A DNA stretch of 59,615 nt from an uncultured Gemmatimonadota bacterium (GCA_946480295.1 CAMLIT010000012.1:1-59615), one strand, 5' to 3'. Positions 1-9,326 are shown, counted from the first letter of the stretch. Notes: generated by a model not told the origin, from the letters alone. A program made the numbers and translations.

Positions 1-539
1 TCGACGCGGCGCGCACGTTACGCGCCCGCGGCATTCTGACGCCGATCCTGATGCTCACGGCGCGCGATCGCGTGGGGGACAAGGTTGCGGGGCTCGACGC
101 GGGCGCCGACGACTACCTCACCAAGCCGTTCGAGTTCGAGGAGCTGCTCGCGCGCCTCCGCGCGCTGCTCCGCCGGGGGCCGGCCATGCGGCCGGAGGTG
201 CTCACCGTGGCGGACCTGACCGTCGACACGCGTCGGCAGGTGGCGACGCGTGGCGGCCGCGTGCTCCCGCTCACCACGAAGGAGTACGCGATGCTCGAGT
301 TCCTCGCCCGCCACGCCGGCCAGGTGGTGAGCCGGGCCGAGATCACCGGCCACGTGTGGGACGAGAACCACGACCCGTTCTCCAACGCGCTCGAAGTGTT
401 CGTCGGGCGCCTCAGGCGGAAGGTGGACGCGGGCGCCGCGACGCCGCTCATCCACACCCGCCGCGGGGCCGGCTACATGCTCGCCGACCTCTCACAGGAG
501 GCCAGCGACGGCGATGGCCACGCTGCGGACGAGGACTGA
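1..539 (+). CDS. OmpR-family response regulator (5' end outside window)
   Basis: The reading frame is open from base 3. The visible part starts in the receiver domain: the beta-4 segment LMLTARD and the switch lysine in the KPF motif are present. The phospho-accepting Asp lies upstream of the window. A winged-helix effector domain follows, with a typical OmpR transactivation and recognition segment (LTTKEYAMLEFL, then a GRLRRK stretch near the end). It overlaps the histidine kinase start by one base (TGATG), so the two form a two-component operon. The family acts as a cytoplasmic DNA-binding activator or repressor. The signal sensed cannot be told from the sequence. Confidence 0.93.
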   Translation, partial: DAARTLRARGILTPILMLTARDRVGDKVAGLDAGADDYLTKPFEFEELLARLRALLRRGPAMRPEVLTVADLTVDTRRQVATRGGRVLPLTTKEYAMLEFLARHAGQVVSRAEITGHVWDENHDPFSNALEVFVGRLRRKVDAGAATPLIHTRRGAGYMLADLSQEASDGDGHAADED

Positions 540-1999
540 TGTTCGCTTCCGTGCGCGCCCGCCTCACGCTGTGGCACACCGCGGTCGTGGCCGTGCTCGT
601 GGGTCTCTTCGCGGCGGGAGCGTACGGTTTCGTCGTCTACTCCAGCCGCGCGCGCACCGACACGGAGCTGACGGACGCGGTCGGCGACCTGAGGGACGAG
701 ATTCTCGCCGAGCGGCGCACCGCGCCGGACACGCGCGCGGCGGCCACCGAGGTGATTCGCGAGCTCCGCTTCCGCACCATCGCGTTCGTCGTCTACGACG
801 CGAGCGGCCGCGTCGTCACCGCGAGCATCCCGCGCCCGCGGCCGCCCGACCCGGGTGAACCGCCGGAGCCGCCGCTCGATCTCGAACGCCTCTGGGCCGC
901 CGCTCGCGGCGATGCGATCGCGGGCACGCGGCTCGTGTCGATCGCCGATCCGGAAGGCGGCTACCGCGCCGCCATCACGATCATCCGTGAGCCCGATAGC
1001 CGCTACACGCTCGCGGCCGCGCAGTCGCTGCATGACGAAGCGGAGACGCTGTCCGACGCGCAGCTCGCGATGGCCATCGCCATCCCGCTCACGCTGGTGC
1101 TCGCCGCGCTCGGTGGCTGGCTACTCGCCCGGCGCAGTCTCGCGCCGATGGTCGCGATGCGCGAGCACGCGGCGGCGATCGGCAGCACGAACCTCGGCGA
1201 GCGGCTCACCATCGCCAATCCCGACGACGAGGTCGGCCGACTCGCGGCGGTGATCAACGACCTCCTCGCGCGCCTCGAGCGTGCGTTCGCTCAGCAGCGG
1301 CAGTTCATGGCGGACGCCTCGCACGAGCTGCGGACGCCGCTCACCGTCGTGCAGAACGAGGCGGCGGTGGCGTTGTCGCGTGCGGGGCGCAGCAGCGCCG
1401 AGCACGAGGATGCGCTGATCGTGATTCGCGATGCCGCCCGCCGGCTCCGGCGCATCGTGGACGACCTCTTCCTGCTCGCGCGCGTCGACGCCGGCGAGGT
1501 GCCGGTGCCTCGCGATCCGCTATACCTGGACGACGTGGTGGCCGACTGCGTGCGAGAGGTCCGTTCGCTCGCGCAGGCACGCGGCGTCGCGCTCTCCGAC
1601 GGCCGCCTGCCCGAGGCGCCATTCGTCGGGGACGAGGCGCTCCTCCATCGCCTCGTGCTCAACCTGCTCGACAACGCCATCAAGTACTCGCCCGCCGGTG
1701 CGACCGTGACCGTGCGCCTCTCCCGAGACGAGCGGCATTACCGCCTCGAGGTGGAGGACACCGGCCCGGGCATCCCGCCCGCGATCCAGCCGCGCATCTT
1801 CGACCGCTTCGTCCGCGCCGATACCGCGCGTGGGCACGACGATGGCGACGAGCTCACGAGCGGTGCCGGCCTCGGCCTCTCCATCGCTCGCTGGATCGCG
1901 GAGGCGCACGGCGGCGAGCTCACGCTCGAGCACTCGTCCGCGGGGGGATCGCTGTTCGTGCTGATCCTGCCGATCGAGGGCCCCGGCGCGGTCGTTTAA
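539..1999 (+). CDS. Sensor histidine kinase, HAMP/HisKA/HATPase
   Basis: An inner-membrane sensor kinase of 486 residues that phosphorylates the preceding regulator. There is an N-terminal membrane helix at about residues 13-33, a periplasmic loop of about 140 residues, a second helix at about 178-200, then a HAMP linker. The HisKA box SHELRTPL places the phosphorylated His at residue 262. The N box (NLLDNAIKYS), G1 box (DTGPGIP) and G2 box (GAGLGLS) of the ATPase domain are all visible near the C-terminus. The ATG start overlaps the regulator stop. The order regulator-kinase-PepSY resembles envelope-sensing systems, but the ligand is unknown. Confidence 0.94.
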   Translation: MFASVRARLTLWHTAVVAVLVGLFAAGAYGFVVYSSRARTDTELTDAVGDLRDEILAERRTAPDTRAAATEVIRELRFRTIAFVVYDASGRVVTASIPRPRPPDPGEPPEPPLDLERLWAAARGDAIAGTRLVSIADPEGGYRAAITIIREPDSRYTLAAAQSLHDEAETLSDAQLAMAIAIPLTLVLAALGGWLLARRSLAPMVAMREHAAAIGSTNLGERLTIANPDDEVGRLAAVINDLLARLERAFAQQRQFMADASHELRTPLTVVQNEAAVALSRAGRSSAEHEDALIVIRDAARRLRRIVDDLFLLARVDAGEVPVPRDPLYLDDVVADCVREVRSLAQARGVALSDGRLPEAPFVGDEALLHRLVLNLLDNAIKYSPAGATVTVRLSRDERHYRLEVEDTGPGIPPAIQPRIFDRFVRADTARGHDDGDELTSGAGLGLSIARWIAEAHGGELTLEHSSAGGSLFVLILPIEGPGAVV

Positions 2000-2120
2000 C
2001 CTGCGGTCAGGTACCGGTCGCCAGCTTGTTCTCCGTGCGCAGACGACTCACTCGTCTCGTCGCCGCCTCCCGCTGCGCACTCGCAGGAGGCTGCGACACC
2101 GATTCAGGAGAAGCAGTTCG

Positions 2121-2507
2121 ATGACTCACGGTCTCAAGCGTTCCACGTTGCCGCTCGCCGGCGCCTTCCTCGCTGTCGGCGCCCTGCTCGCGCCGTTGGC
2201 CGCCCAGCGCCCGCACCCGCGATACCAGCGCGACCTTCCGGCGGCGCTCGTCAAGCACGCCAAGGTGCCCGAGCAGGCGGCGGCGATGACTGCCGCGGCG
2301 CACGTCCGTCACGGCCGCATCCAGGCGGTCGAGCTCGAGAACGAGAACGGGAAGCTCATCTACTCGTACGAGCTCAAGGTGCCGGGTCGTTCCGGCATCG
2401 AGGAGGTCAACGTCGATGCCCGCACGGGCGCCGTGGTGAACACGGAGCATGAGGGCCCCGGCGCCGAGAGCAAGGAAGCGGCACAGGAAGCGAAGGACAA
2501 CGGCTGA
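2121..2507 (+). CDS. PepSY-domain exported protein
   Basis: A 128-residue protein with an N-terminal signal peptide (residues 1-27, ending in a Leu/Ala-rich stretch before AAQ). It is followed by one PepSY-like module in which a helix leads into strands with the conserved pattern ENENGKLIYSYEL and VNVDARTGAVV. PepSY modules are extracytoplasmic and are thought to bind or inhibit peptidases or to act as sensor partners. The gene lies 120 bp downstream of the histidine kinase, so it may belong to the same signalling unit (inference). The end of the protein is acidic and Lys-rich, without recognisable motifs. Confidence 0.85.
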   Translation: MTHGLKRSTLPLAGAFLAVGALLAPLAAQRPHPRYQRDLPAALVKHAKVPEQAAAMTAAAHVRHGRIQAVELENENGKLIYSYELKVPGRSGIEEVNVDARTGAVVNTEHEGPGAESKEAAQEAKDNG

Positions 2508-2569
2508 GGTGCTGGGCGCGGGCGCACGACGGCGCCCGCGCCGCGCCCGTCGCGCAACCGAGGAGTGAC

Positions 2570-3358
2570 ATGGACAAGCTGAAGCGCCTCATCGCGCGCC
2601 GGCGAGAGTGGCTCGTGCGGAGTGCGTCCACAGCGGCGCTCTTCCTCGCGGCCACGCTCGTCGTCGTGCACGGACTCGCACACCCGCACGAGCTGGCGCG
2701 ACCCGTGGTGGTGTCGGTCGGGCCCGCACCGTGGTCGATGTCGGTGGCCTCGGGCACCGCGAGCATCACGAGCACACCGTCGCCATCCTGGCACCTGGCC
2801 AACATCGCGAACCCGCGCGTCGACTCGTGGGTCGCCCGCTTTACGACCTCGCTGCGCGCCGAGTTCGCGACCGCGTTGCAGCGCAAGACGCACTTCTCCG
2901 GGATGATCCAGGAGAAGCTCGCCGCGCGCCAGATGCCGCCCGAGTTCGTATACCTGGCGATGATCGAGTCGGAGTTCAAGCCGACGGCGCGTTCGCACGC
3001 CGCGGCGGTCGGCCTCTGGCAGTTCATGAGCGCCACGGCGCGCCGTTTCGGGCTGCACGTCGGTCGCGGCGTCGACCAGCGGACCGATCCGACGAAGGAG
3101 ACCGACGCGGCGTTGAGCTACCTCGATCGCCTGCACCAGCGCTTCGGCTCCTGGTATCTCGCGGCGGCGGCGTACAACGCCGGCCCGGGTACGGTCGCCA
3201 GCGCGCTCGAGCGAGTGACGGGCCGCACCACGGGCACGGATTCCGACTTCTATCGCATCGCCCCGCACCTGCCCGCGGAGACCAGGGACTACGTGCCGAA
3301 GCTCATCGCCGCGGCGCGCATCGGCAAAGACCCGGCGAGCTACGGCTTCGGCAGCTGA
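2570..3358 (+). CDS. Lytic transglycosylase (SLT domain)
   Basis: A 262-residue membrane-anchored or exported murein hydrolase that would cleave peptidoglycan glycan strands to form 1,6-anhydro-muramyl ends. A basic N-terminus is followed by a hydrophobic segment at about residues 18-38. The SLT fold occupies about residues 90-245. The catalytic Glu is E133 in the motif MIESEF. It is followed by the family motifs AAVGLWQFM and AAAYNAGPGTV. The closest architecture is MltD without LysM repeats. An AGGAG ribosome site lies 8 bases before the ATG. The gene is convergent with uppP. Confidence 0.93.
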   Translation: MDKLKRLIARRREWLVRSASTAALFLAATLVVVHGLAHPHELARPVVVSVGPAPWSMSVASGTASITSTPSPSWHLANIANPRVDSWVARFTTSLRAEFATALQRKTHFSGMIQEKLAARQMPPEFVYLAMIESEFKPTARSHAAAVGLWQFMSATARRFGLHVGRGVDQRTDPTKETDAALSYLDRLHQRFGSWYLAAAAYNAGPGTVASALERVTGRTTGTDSDFYRIAPHLPAETRDYVPKLIAAARIGKDPASYGFGS

Positions 3359-3468
3359 CGCCGGTGGTCCGCGGCCGGATCACTCATCGACTCCGTCCAG
3401 CCCGCAAGGCAGTGGTAGCCACCCCCCAGCCGATTCGCGTCCAACGCGGGGGCACTCGTAGTCCGCGC

Positions 3469-4275
3469 TCACGCGTGTCTCAAATACACGATGAGCAGCA
3501 CTGCCGCGCCGAGCAGGACACGATACACGGCGAACACGCCGTAGCTGCGGTGCGTGACGAAGCGCAGGAGGACGCGGATCGCGAGCCAGCCGCTCACCGC
3601 CGACGCCACGATGCCAACGACGAGCGGCGCGGAGAAGCCGTACTCGCGGATCGCGCGCGGCATCTCCAGCAGCGCGGCGCCGGCGATGATCGGCATGCTG
3701 AGGAGGAAGCTGAACACCGCGGCGGCCTCGCGAGTGAGCCCGAGAGCGCGTCCGGCCGTGATCGTCGAGCCCGAGCGCGACACCCCGGGGATGATGGCGA
3801 ACATCTGCGCGAGGCCGACGAGGATCGCGTCGCGCCAGGTCATGTTCGACACGGGACGCTCCTGCGCCGCGAGCGTGTCGGCGAGCCAGAGGAGGATTCC
3901 GAGCACGATCAGCACGACCGCGATGAGCTCCGGGGCTCGGAACGCGCTCTCCGCCTGCTTCTCGAACAGCTTCCCCGCGACCGCGCCGGGGATGGTGCCA
4001 AAGATGAGATAGAGAACGAGCCGCTGCTGGTCGGTCGACACCGAGCGCGTGACGACGATGTCCTTCGCGGCGACCACGAGCCTCACCCACTCGTGGCGGA
4101 AGTACCAGAGGACGGCGAGCAGGGTGCCGAAGTGCAGCGCGACGTCGACGGCGAGGCCGGGGTCGGGCCAACCGAACAGCCACGGGGCGAGCGCGAGGTG
4201 GGCGGAGCTGCTGATCGGGAGGAATTCGCCCAATCCTTGGAGAATGCCAAGCACCAGCGCATGGATGACGGTCAT
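3469..4275 (-). CDS. uppP: Undecaprenyl-diphosphatase UppP/BacA
   Basis: An integral membrane phosphatase (268 residues, normal length) that converts undecaprenyl diphosphate to undecaprenyl phosphate, recycling the lipid carrier for peptidoglycan and other wall polymers. It can confer bacitracin tolerance. Both signature motifs are visible: the N-terminal GEFLPISSSAH (catalytic Glu, Ser and His region) and the PGVSRSG motif in the second half. Multiple hydrophobic helices alternate along the whole length. It is transcribed convergently with the lytic transglycosylase gene. No strong ribosome site is visible before the ATG. Confidence 0.96.
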   Translation of the reverse strand: MTVIHALVLGILQGLGEFLPISSSAHLALAPWLFGWPDPGLAVDVALHFGTLLAVLWYFRHEWVRLVVAAKDIVVTRSVSTDQQRLVLYLIFGTIPGAVAGKLFEKQAESAFRAPELIAVVLIVLGILLWLADTLAAQERPVSNMTWRDAILVGLAQMFAIIPGVSRSGSTITAGRALGLTREAAAVFSFLLSMPIIAGAALLEMPRAIREYGFSAPLVVGIVASAVSGWLAIRVLLRFVTHRSYGVFAVYRVLLGAAVLLIVYLRHA

Positions 4276-5005
4276 GTCGGTGAAGGCAGTGGACGAGCGG
4301 GAGGGCGCGACACCGGCAGCGCGTAGGCACGAAACAGGAGCGCGGGGCCGGTGTCAACGCCCCTGCAACCACAAATTCGCGCGCGGGCGGGCGCGGGATC
4401 TGGGCCAACTCCCGGGCGCCGAGGCGGGAGTTCCTCTCGCAGCGAGGGAGGAGGGTGCGGGGGCGCTGCGACCGTGTGGGATGGTGAGGAGGCCGCCGAG
4501 GGGATAGCCGCGTGGGAACCGCCCCGGGGACGCGGCCAGGGACGTGGCGGAGGCCGTCGCGGAGGCCGTCGCATTGGATCTGCCGGATGCGGCCGCGCGG
4601 CACGTGACCGACACGGTCGCGCAGACAGCCGCTGGCGGCAAGGCAGCGGAAGGGGAATATGTAGTGGGACGCGGCGAGGCACGCGGCGTGGGCCGCGTAC
4701 CGCGGCGGCCGATACTTTTCAGGTGTATCCTTCTCCTTCCTCGCCGGCCGACCACGGCCGCCCAGGCCAGCAAGTCCCGAACGACCGGCGCGGCGCGACT
4801 ACGGCACGCTTATGCTCCTGTGTCCGGACAAGAGCGACGAGTGAAGCATCCGGCTCGACGCTCAATCGGCCATCGTACGCCGACGCGATTCGGTCTGCAG
4901 ACCGGGCGATCGTGATGCAGTCGATCTCGATGTGCTCGAATACGGAGGGGGAAGCTATCGTACGATAAGCTGCGCCACCCTGTATTCGCTCACGAGGAGT
5001 GCTTC
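4276..5005. other. Non-coding gap between uppP and the GH5-like gene
   Basis: About 730 bases without a convincing gene. The only recognisable content is a degenerate copy, at 4709-4796, of the leader and first codons of the receiver gene at 15257 (listed separately). Open frames in this stretch are Arg/Pro-rich and lack ribosome sites, so I treat them as spurious. A GAGG-type ribosome site near 4994-4999 belongs to the downstream gene. Confidence 0.6.
4709..4796 (+). repeat. Dispersed repeat copy A (relic of a receiver-gene leader)
   Basis: This stretch aligns over nearly its whole length with 15202-15288. Both begin with GCCGATACTTTTC and share long blocks through to CGAACGACCGGCGCGG. In the other copy the repeat covers the untranslated leader and the first dozen codons of a receiver protein. 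Here the ATG is changed to AGG and no receiver sequence follows. It looks like the surviving 5' end of a duplicated and decayed paralogue, or a mobile regulatory leader. Confidence 0.75.
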
Positions 5006-6133
5006 ATGAAACCGTTCCTCCGATTGAAGATGGCGGCATTCCCCAAAGTCGCTGCGATCGTCCTCCTTCCGTTCGTCGCGGCCGGGGCGCAAGCGCTGCG
5101 AGGGAGTGATAGCCTCGCACGAGCCGATGTTCCCGTGCGACCGCTGGCTTCGCGCTTTGTCGCGGCGAACGGTAGGCGGTTCAGCGTCGGCGGCCGAACG
5201 ATCGTTTTCTTCGGCTCGAGCTTCTACCCGTCGCCTGTCGGCGGTGCTTCGGCGTGGCACCGGCAATCGTTCCCCACGTACATCGACGACATCCTCGCCA
5301 TGCAGGCCGCCGCGGGACTGAACATCATCCGACCCACGGATTACTGGTCTTCGAGCGCCACTGGGCAGACGATGACCGATTCGGTGCTCTGGGCCAATAT
5401 GGATTACCTCGTGCACGCGGCGAAGACGCGCGGGATTTGGGTGGAGATGGATCTCTCGGCGTGGAAGAAGCTCCTGGAGAGTGAGCACCGCGACCCGTAC
5501 GACGCGAAGAACTGGGAGACGTTCCTCGACTGGGTCGGCTCGCGCTATCGGGACGAGCCGAACATCGCATTCTGGTATCTGAGCGGCGAGCCGCCCGTGC
5601 CCAAGACCGCAGCCGCGTGCACCGCGATGGTCTCCTTCTTCCGCGCGATCACCGATCGCATGCGCGCAGTGGATCCGAACCACCTCATTTCGGCAGGCGG
5701 TTTCAATCACATGAACGACGAGCGTACCTGTGACTGGTGGCACCAGATCTACCGCCTGCCGAACAATCAGGTGCTGGGGTACAAGTCGTACTCGGAGCAC
5801 GACCTCGAGTTGACGCCGACGATCACGGCGTTTGCCGACTCGCTCGGCAAGCCGTTGATAAATGCCGAGTTCGGAGAGCCGCAGAGCGTGGGGGATTGCG
5901 ACTGGTCCGGCGTGAGCTACAACGGCCTCCGCCTGAGTCGCTCCGCGTTCTTTCGGCAGGTCGTCGACGCCGGGCGTCGAGGCGGAGCAGTCGGCTTCAT
6001 GTTCTGGAACCTGGGCCCCGAGGTCGGGCCGAAGAGCTACGAGGTCAGTCCTGCGCAGCCGTGCCTCTGGCACGAGCTGCGGCGCGAGACGCGTACGGCC
6101 GCACGCGCTGTATACGCCCGCCCAATTCGGTGA
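5006..6133 (+). CDS. Secreted GH5-like glycoside hydrolase
   Basis: A 375-residue exported protein with a signal peptide at about residues 1-30 (cleavage after an AAGAQA-type site). A (beta/alpha)8 hydrolase domain of the cellulase/mannanase clan follows. The probable acid/base is E195 in WYLSGEP, which replaces the usual NEP with GEP. The probable nucleophile is E288 in LINAEFGEP. Aromatic residues line the putative cleft (DYWSSS, MFWNLGPE). The substrate cannot be fixed from the sequence, but beta-mannan or glucan is usual for this clan. The ATG is preceded by GAGGAG at 4996-5001. It stands alone, with no transporter or regulator nearby. Confidence 0.8.
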   Translation: MKPFLRLKMAAFPKVAAIVLLPFVAAGAQALRGSDSLARADVPVRPLASRFVAANGRRFSVGGRTIVFFGSSFYPSPVGGASAWHRQSFPTYIDDILAMQAAAGLNIIRPTDYWSSSATGQTMTDSVLWANMDYLVHAAKTRGIWVEMDLSAWKKLLESEHRDPYDAKNWETFLDWVGSRYRDEPNIAFWYLSGEPPVPKTAAACTAMVSFFRAITDRMRAVDPNHLISAGGFNHMNDERTCDWWHQIYRLPNNQVLGYKSYSEHDLELTPTITAFADSLGKPLINAEFGEPQSVGDCDWSGVSYNGLRLSRSAFFRQVVDAGRRGGAVGFMFWNLGPEVGPKSYEVSPAQPCLWHELRRETRTAARAVYARPIR

Positions 6134-6407
6134 TCTCACGCCCTGGCTTGCGTAGGCGCTGGCCTCTCTAGGCCTGGTGGAGTAGGCTTGCCTCCCATCC
6201 GGTAACGCACTGCCGCCATCGACACCATGTCGGCGGTCCGGGGGCACGAGCGCGCGGACTCCACGGCGTCGCCGTGCCCAGGTAGGGCGCAAGAATGCGC
6301 TGGCGCGTCGTTTGGCGAGGGATCCCTCGCCTGACGCGGCCACCCCGGGCGCGATGCAGTCGGTGCGCCGGCAGTCGTCGCAGGAGCAGGACGGTAGGAA
6401 GCCCTGA

Positions 6408-6782
6408 TCAACGGGAGGTCTTGGCGCGGGTGACTCGCGGCGGCCGACGCCGGGGCCGCAGCACTGGATCCGCGGCAGGCTCGATGCCGGCGGCGACGTC
6501 CATGAGGCGATCACGCAGGCGGGTGGGGGGGGCCGCATCAACGGCCGCCCCGGGGCGATAGGTATTGATCCCGGTGGAAATCGGTCGACCGCTGACGGCA
6601 TGCCACGAAGCGACGAAGCGATGCGGCCCGCCGAAGCCGCGAGTCGAGGCTTGGCGCGCCGCGAGTCGCACGTGCTCGCCGGCGGCAAGCTCCGCGTCGC
6701 TCACGTGTACGAGCGCGTGGTAGCACCGGTCCGGTTCGTTGGTGGGGGAGGTGCATTCGAGGACGACGTGGATGGACGGCAT
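6408..6782 (-). CDS. Hypothetical protein (124 aa)
   Basis: Not recognised. The frame is open further upstream, but the first part of that longer frame is low-complexity Arg/Pro/Ala. The part from the ATG at 6782 has normal composition (MPSIHVVLECTSPT start, then a mixed helix/strand pattern). The last 25 residues are Arg-rich. It is divergent from the operon starting at 6992. No clear ribosome site is seen, so the gene is tentative. Confidence 0.4.
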   Translation of the reverse strand: MPSIHVVLECTSPTNEPDRCYHALVHVSDAELAAGEHVRLAARQASTRGFGGPHRFVASWHAVSGRPISTGINTYRPGAAVDAAPPTRLRDRLMDVAAGIEPAADPVLRPRRRPPRVTRAKTSR

Positions 6783-6991
6783 GGGAAGCAGGGTGGGAGC
6801 TGAATTCACCCTGACCGTGGAGCGGGGCTGCCCGCGAGGCCCCGCAACGACTCGGCGCTGTCGCGCGGCGCAGGCCGGCCGCGGCCGTTCATGTCGCAGG
6901 CTCTGGGGCATCCACATCCGCCGTCGTACCGGCGCTCCGCAGAGCGCCTGCGACCCGGTAATGGGAGGCGTCCTCACCAAGGAGAGGCCCC

Positions 6992-7459
6992 ATGACGACC
7001 CCCCTTTCGTCCGCCGCGCCCCAAGATTGCCCCGTGCAGCTGGAGCTGCCGCCCCACCCTGAGGTCCCGCCGGCCGCGCCGGATCTCCCGCTCTACGCGC
7101 GAGCCGACGGTTGGCTGAGCCGCCTGACCGCCGAACTGCACCGGATGTCGTCACACCGGGACGACGAGACGGCGATCCTCGCGCTCGCGCTCCACGACGA
7201 GCTCCGGTCCGCGAGCCCCGCCATCACGGCGCAGCGCTTCGAGCCCGTGTACCACCGGACCTACGAGCGCGCGCACACGCCGGGTGATCCGGCCCGGCGG
7301 GAGTGGCAGCACGTCTACCTGCTGGCGTGCCATGCGTACGAGGCGCTCGTCTGGGCGTGGCGCCTGCGCGTGCTGAGCCGCGCCGACGCGTCCGAAGGCC
7401 GTTCCGCGCTGTCGGCTCTCGGAGGCGAGTCGCCCAACCGCGAGGGCGCCGCTCCATGA
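6992..7459 (+). CDS. Hypothetical protein upstream of xseA
   Basis: A 155-residue soluble protein with a Pro-rich N-terminus (residues 1-35) followed by a predicted all-helical body containing several Trp, His and Arg residues. No family recognised. The start is well supported by an AAGGAG ribosome site at 6980-6985. Its stop overlaps the xseA start (ATGA), so translation is coupled and it probably belongs to the exonuclease VII operon. A role with ExoVII is inference only. Confidence 0.75.
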   Translation: MTTPLSSAAPQDCPVQLELPPHPEVPPAAPDLPLYARADGWLSRLTAELHRMSSHRDDETAILALALHDELRSASPAITAQRFEPVYHRTYERAHTPGDPARREWQHVYLLACHAYEALVWAWRLRVLSRADASEGRSALSALGGESPNREGAAP

Positions 7460-8637
7460 GCGCGCAGCGTCAGGCGATCGCCGGCCAGAGCGGCGCTGCG
7501 CCGAATGCCCCGACTACGGGAGCGGCGGACGAGCCGAACGCGGAAAGTCCCGGGCTCGACCCTGAGCATCCCGCCTCGCTCGCGTGGCTCGCGCAGCGCC
7601 TCGAGGGCATCGTCGCGGAGGCGTTCCCGAGGTTTCGCCCGATCTGGATCGCCGGCGAGATCACCGGTGTGCGCAGGGCTGGAGGCGGCCGCCTTTGGTT
7701 CGGCCTGAAGGAACGGGAGCAGCACATCGACTGTGTCTGGTGGACGCCGCCGCGCCAGATCGCGGCGTCACTCCAAGACGGCGTGCAGGTCGTCATCAAG
7801 GCCGCGCCCATTGTCTTCACTCGGCGGGTGAGCCTCGTCTGCAGCGTGCGGGACGTGCGACCGGCAGGGCAGGGCACGAGCGCGCGAGCGCTGGAAGCCC
7901 TCCGCGACCGGCTCGGCGCGGACGGGTTGTTCGACGTGGCCCGGAAGCGAGCCTTGCCGCGCGTTCCGCGCGCCATCGCCATCATCACGGCGCGGGATAG
8001 CGCGGCTTGGCACGACGTCGTTACGATCGCGCGGCAACGCCACCCGGGCATCCCGATCGTGTTCGTCCCAGCGCAGATGCAGGGCGCCGCGGCTCCGGAG
8101 AGCATCCGGGCGGCGCTGCAGCAGATCGAGCGGTGCCGCTTCTTGGATGTCGCCATCATCACCCGCGGCGGTGGGGCCGCCGCCGAACTCGCAGTCTACA
8201 ACGACGAGGCGCTCGCGCGCGCGATTGCGGGCTGCCGGGTCCCGGTGGTCACCGCCATCGGGCACGAGACCGACTTCTCGATCGCCGACGCGGTCGCGGA
8301 CCACTGCGCGCCGACGCCGACGGCCGCGGCAACGCTCGTGGTGCCGGACCGCCGCGCGCTCGAAGAGGAGCTCCAGCGCGGTCTCGGGGCGATGGACGCG
8401 GCGATGACGCAGCGACTGGAACGCGAGGCCGCACGCGTCGACGGCGCACGAACCCGGATCGCGGGCGCCGTGCTCCGCCAGGTGGAGCGCGCTCGTCCCC
8501 GGCTGGATCGCGTGTGCGTCGCACTGGATGCTGGCGTTCACCATCGGCTCGATCGCGGACGCACGCGCATCGACAGCACCCGCGACGCGATTGATCGCGT
8601 CGTAGCGGGCGGCTCGAGCGCGCCGGGCGGTGCCTGA
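7456..8637 (+). CDS. xseA: Exodeoxyribonuclease VII large subunit, interrupted by frameshift
   Basis: Catalytic and DNA-binding subunit of ExoVII, which degrades single-stranded DNA together with XseB. After a 45-residue low-complexity extension comes the OB-fold (WIAGEITGVRR, about residues 60-140) and then the catalytic core with RGGGAAAELAVYNDE, GHETDFSIADAVADHCAPTPTAAA and the ALRDRLGADGLFD motif. The frame ends at residue 393 in Ala/Gly-rich nonsense. The expected rest of the coiled coil and the C-terminal domain continue in another frame immediately downstream (8640-9029). One missing base near 8595-8612 explains this. It is either a real mutation or an assembly error. Confidence 0.88.
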   Translation: MSAQRQAIAGQSGAAPNAPTTGAADEPNAESPGLDPEHPASLAWLAQRLEGIVAEAFPRFRPIWIAGEITGVRRAGGGRLWFGLKEREQHIDCVWWTPPRQIAASLQDGVQVVIKAAPIVFTRRVSLVCSVRDVRPAGQGTSARALEALRDRLGADGLFDVARKRALPRVPRAIAIITARDSAAWHDVVTIARQRHPGIPIVFVPAQMQGAAAPESIRAALQQIERCRFLDVAIITRGGGAAAELAVYNDEALARAIAGCRVPVVTAIGHETDFSIADAVADHCAPTPTAAATLVVPDRRALEEELQRGLGAMDAAMTQRLEREAARVDGARTRIAGAVLRQVERARPRLDRVCVALDAGVHHRLDRGRTRIDSTRDAIDRVVAGGSSAPGGA

Positions 8638-8639
8638 CC

Positions 8640-9029
8640 GAGGTCGCTAGTGCGCTCGAGCGCGGCGCCGAACGCATCGTCCAGCAGCAGCGCGGGCGTG
8701 TCGACCGGATCGCTCCGATGCTCGCGCACGCGATCACCATGCGCGTCGCCGGCGATCGGGCGCGACTCGAACGAGTGGTGGCCCAGCTCGCGGCGCTCGA
8801 TCCGCTGGCGATCCTGCGCCGCGGGTACACCATGGTGCGCGACGTGGACAACCGCGTGTTGACGTCTGCGCTTGCGCTCGACGCCGATCAGGAGATCCCG
8901 GTGCAGTACCATGATGGCGCCGTCGTCGCGCGCGTTTCGCGCGTCGAGCGGCACTCCCCCGCAGGACCACATGCCACCTCGGAGGATTCCGATAATGCCG
9001 GACTGTCCCGCCAATCCCGTCAGCTATGA
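8640..9029 (+). pseudogene. xseA: C-terminal part of XseA in a shifted frame
   Basis: In the frame one base back from xseA, the translation reads as the remaining coiled-coil (EVASALERGAERIVQQQ), then the diagnostic C-terminal motif LDPLAILRRGYTMVRD and a short beta-rich tail. There is no ribosome site or plausible independent start before it. It is therefore the distal half of the same gene rather than a separate protein. Joined to the upstream part, the length would be about 520 residues, slightly long for XseA because of the N-terminal extension. Confidence 0.85.
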
Positions 9030-9249
9030 TGAGGCCATCACGCGCGCGGAGGAGATCGTGGAGGTGCTCACGCGGGGCACGGTCACCCTCGATGATGCGC
9101 TGGCCCTGTATGAGGAGGGGCATGCGCTCGGCACGCGGGCGCTCGCTCATCTCGAACGTGCCGAGCAGCGCGTGAAGGAGCTGGCCGAGCGAGATGGATC
9201 GATCGCGTTCGTGGACGTGCTCCCGCGGGGGAGTCGTCCGACTACATAA
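8995..9249 (+). CDS. xseB: Exodeoxyribonuclease VII small subunit
   Basis: An 84-residue small subunit that wraps along the XseA coiled coil to form active ExoVII. The family pattern is clear: SYDEAITRAEEIVEVL, then LDDALALYEEGHAL and AEQRVKEL. The ATG at 8995 overlaps the end of the shifted xseA frame, with GGAGG at 8982-8986 as ribosome site. Its intact state next to a frameshifted xseA argues that the xseA lesion is recent or artefactual. Confidence 0.92.
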   Translation: MPDCPANPVSYDEAITRAEEIVEVLTRGTVTLDDALALYEEGHALGTRALAHLERAEQRVKELAERDGSIAFVDVLPRGSRPTT

Positions 9250-9296
9250 CGAGCGCGGCGGCGACACTCGGGAGAGCGCGTCGGGTCGGGTAGTAG

Positions 9297-9326
9297 AGGT
9301 GTGCGGCGTCCTTGCGCCGCACACCT
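9297..9326. promoter_or_regulatory. Perfect 12-bp hairpin between xseB and the next gene
   Basis: AGGTGTGCGGCG at 9297-9308 pairs perfectly with 9315-9326 across a 6-base loop. It lies 48 bases after the xseB stop and 17 bases before the ATG at 9343. There is no T-run after the stem. It could be a terminator or RNA stabiliser for the xse operon, or an operator for the downstream toxin-antitoxin-like gene. Confidence 0.7.
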
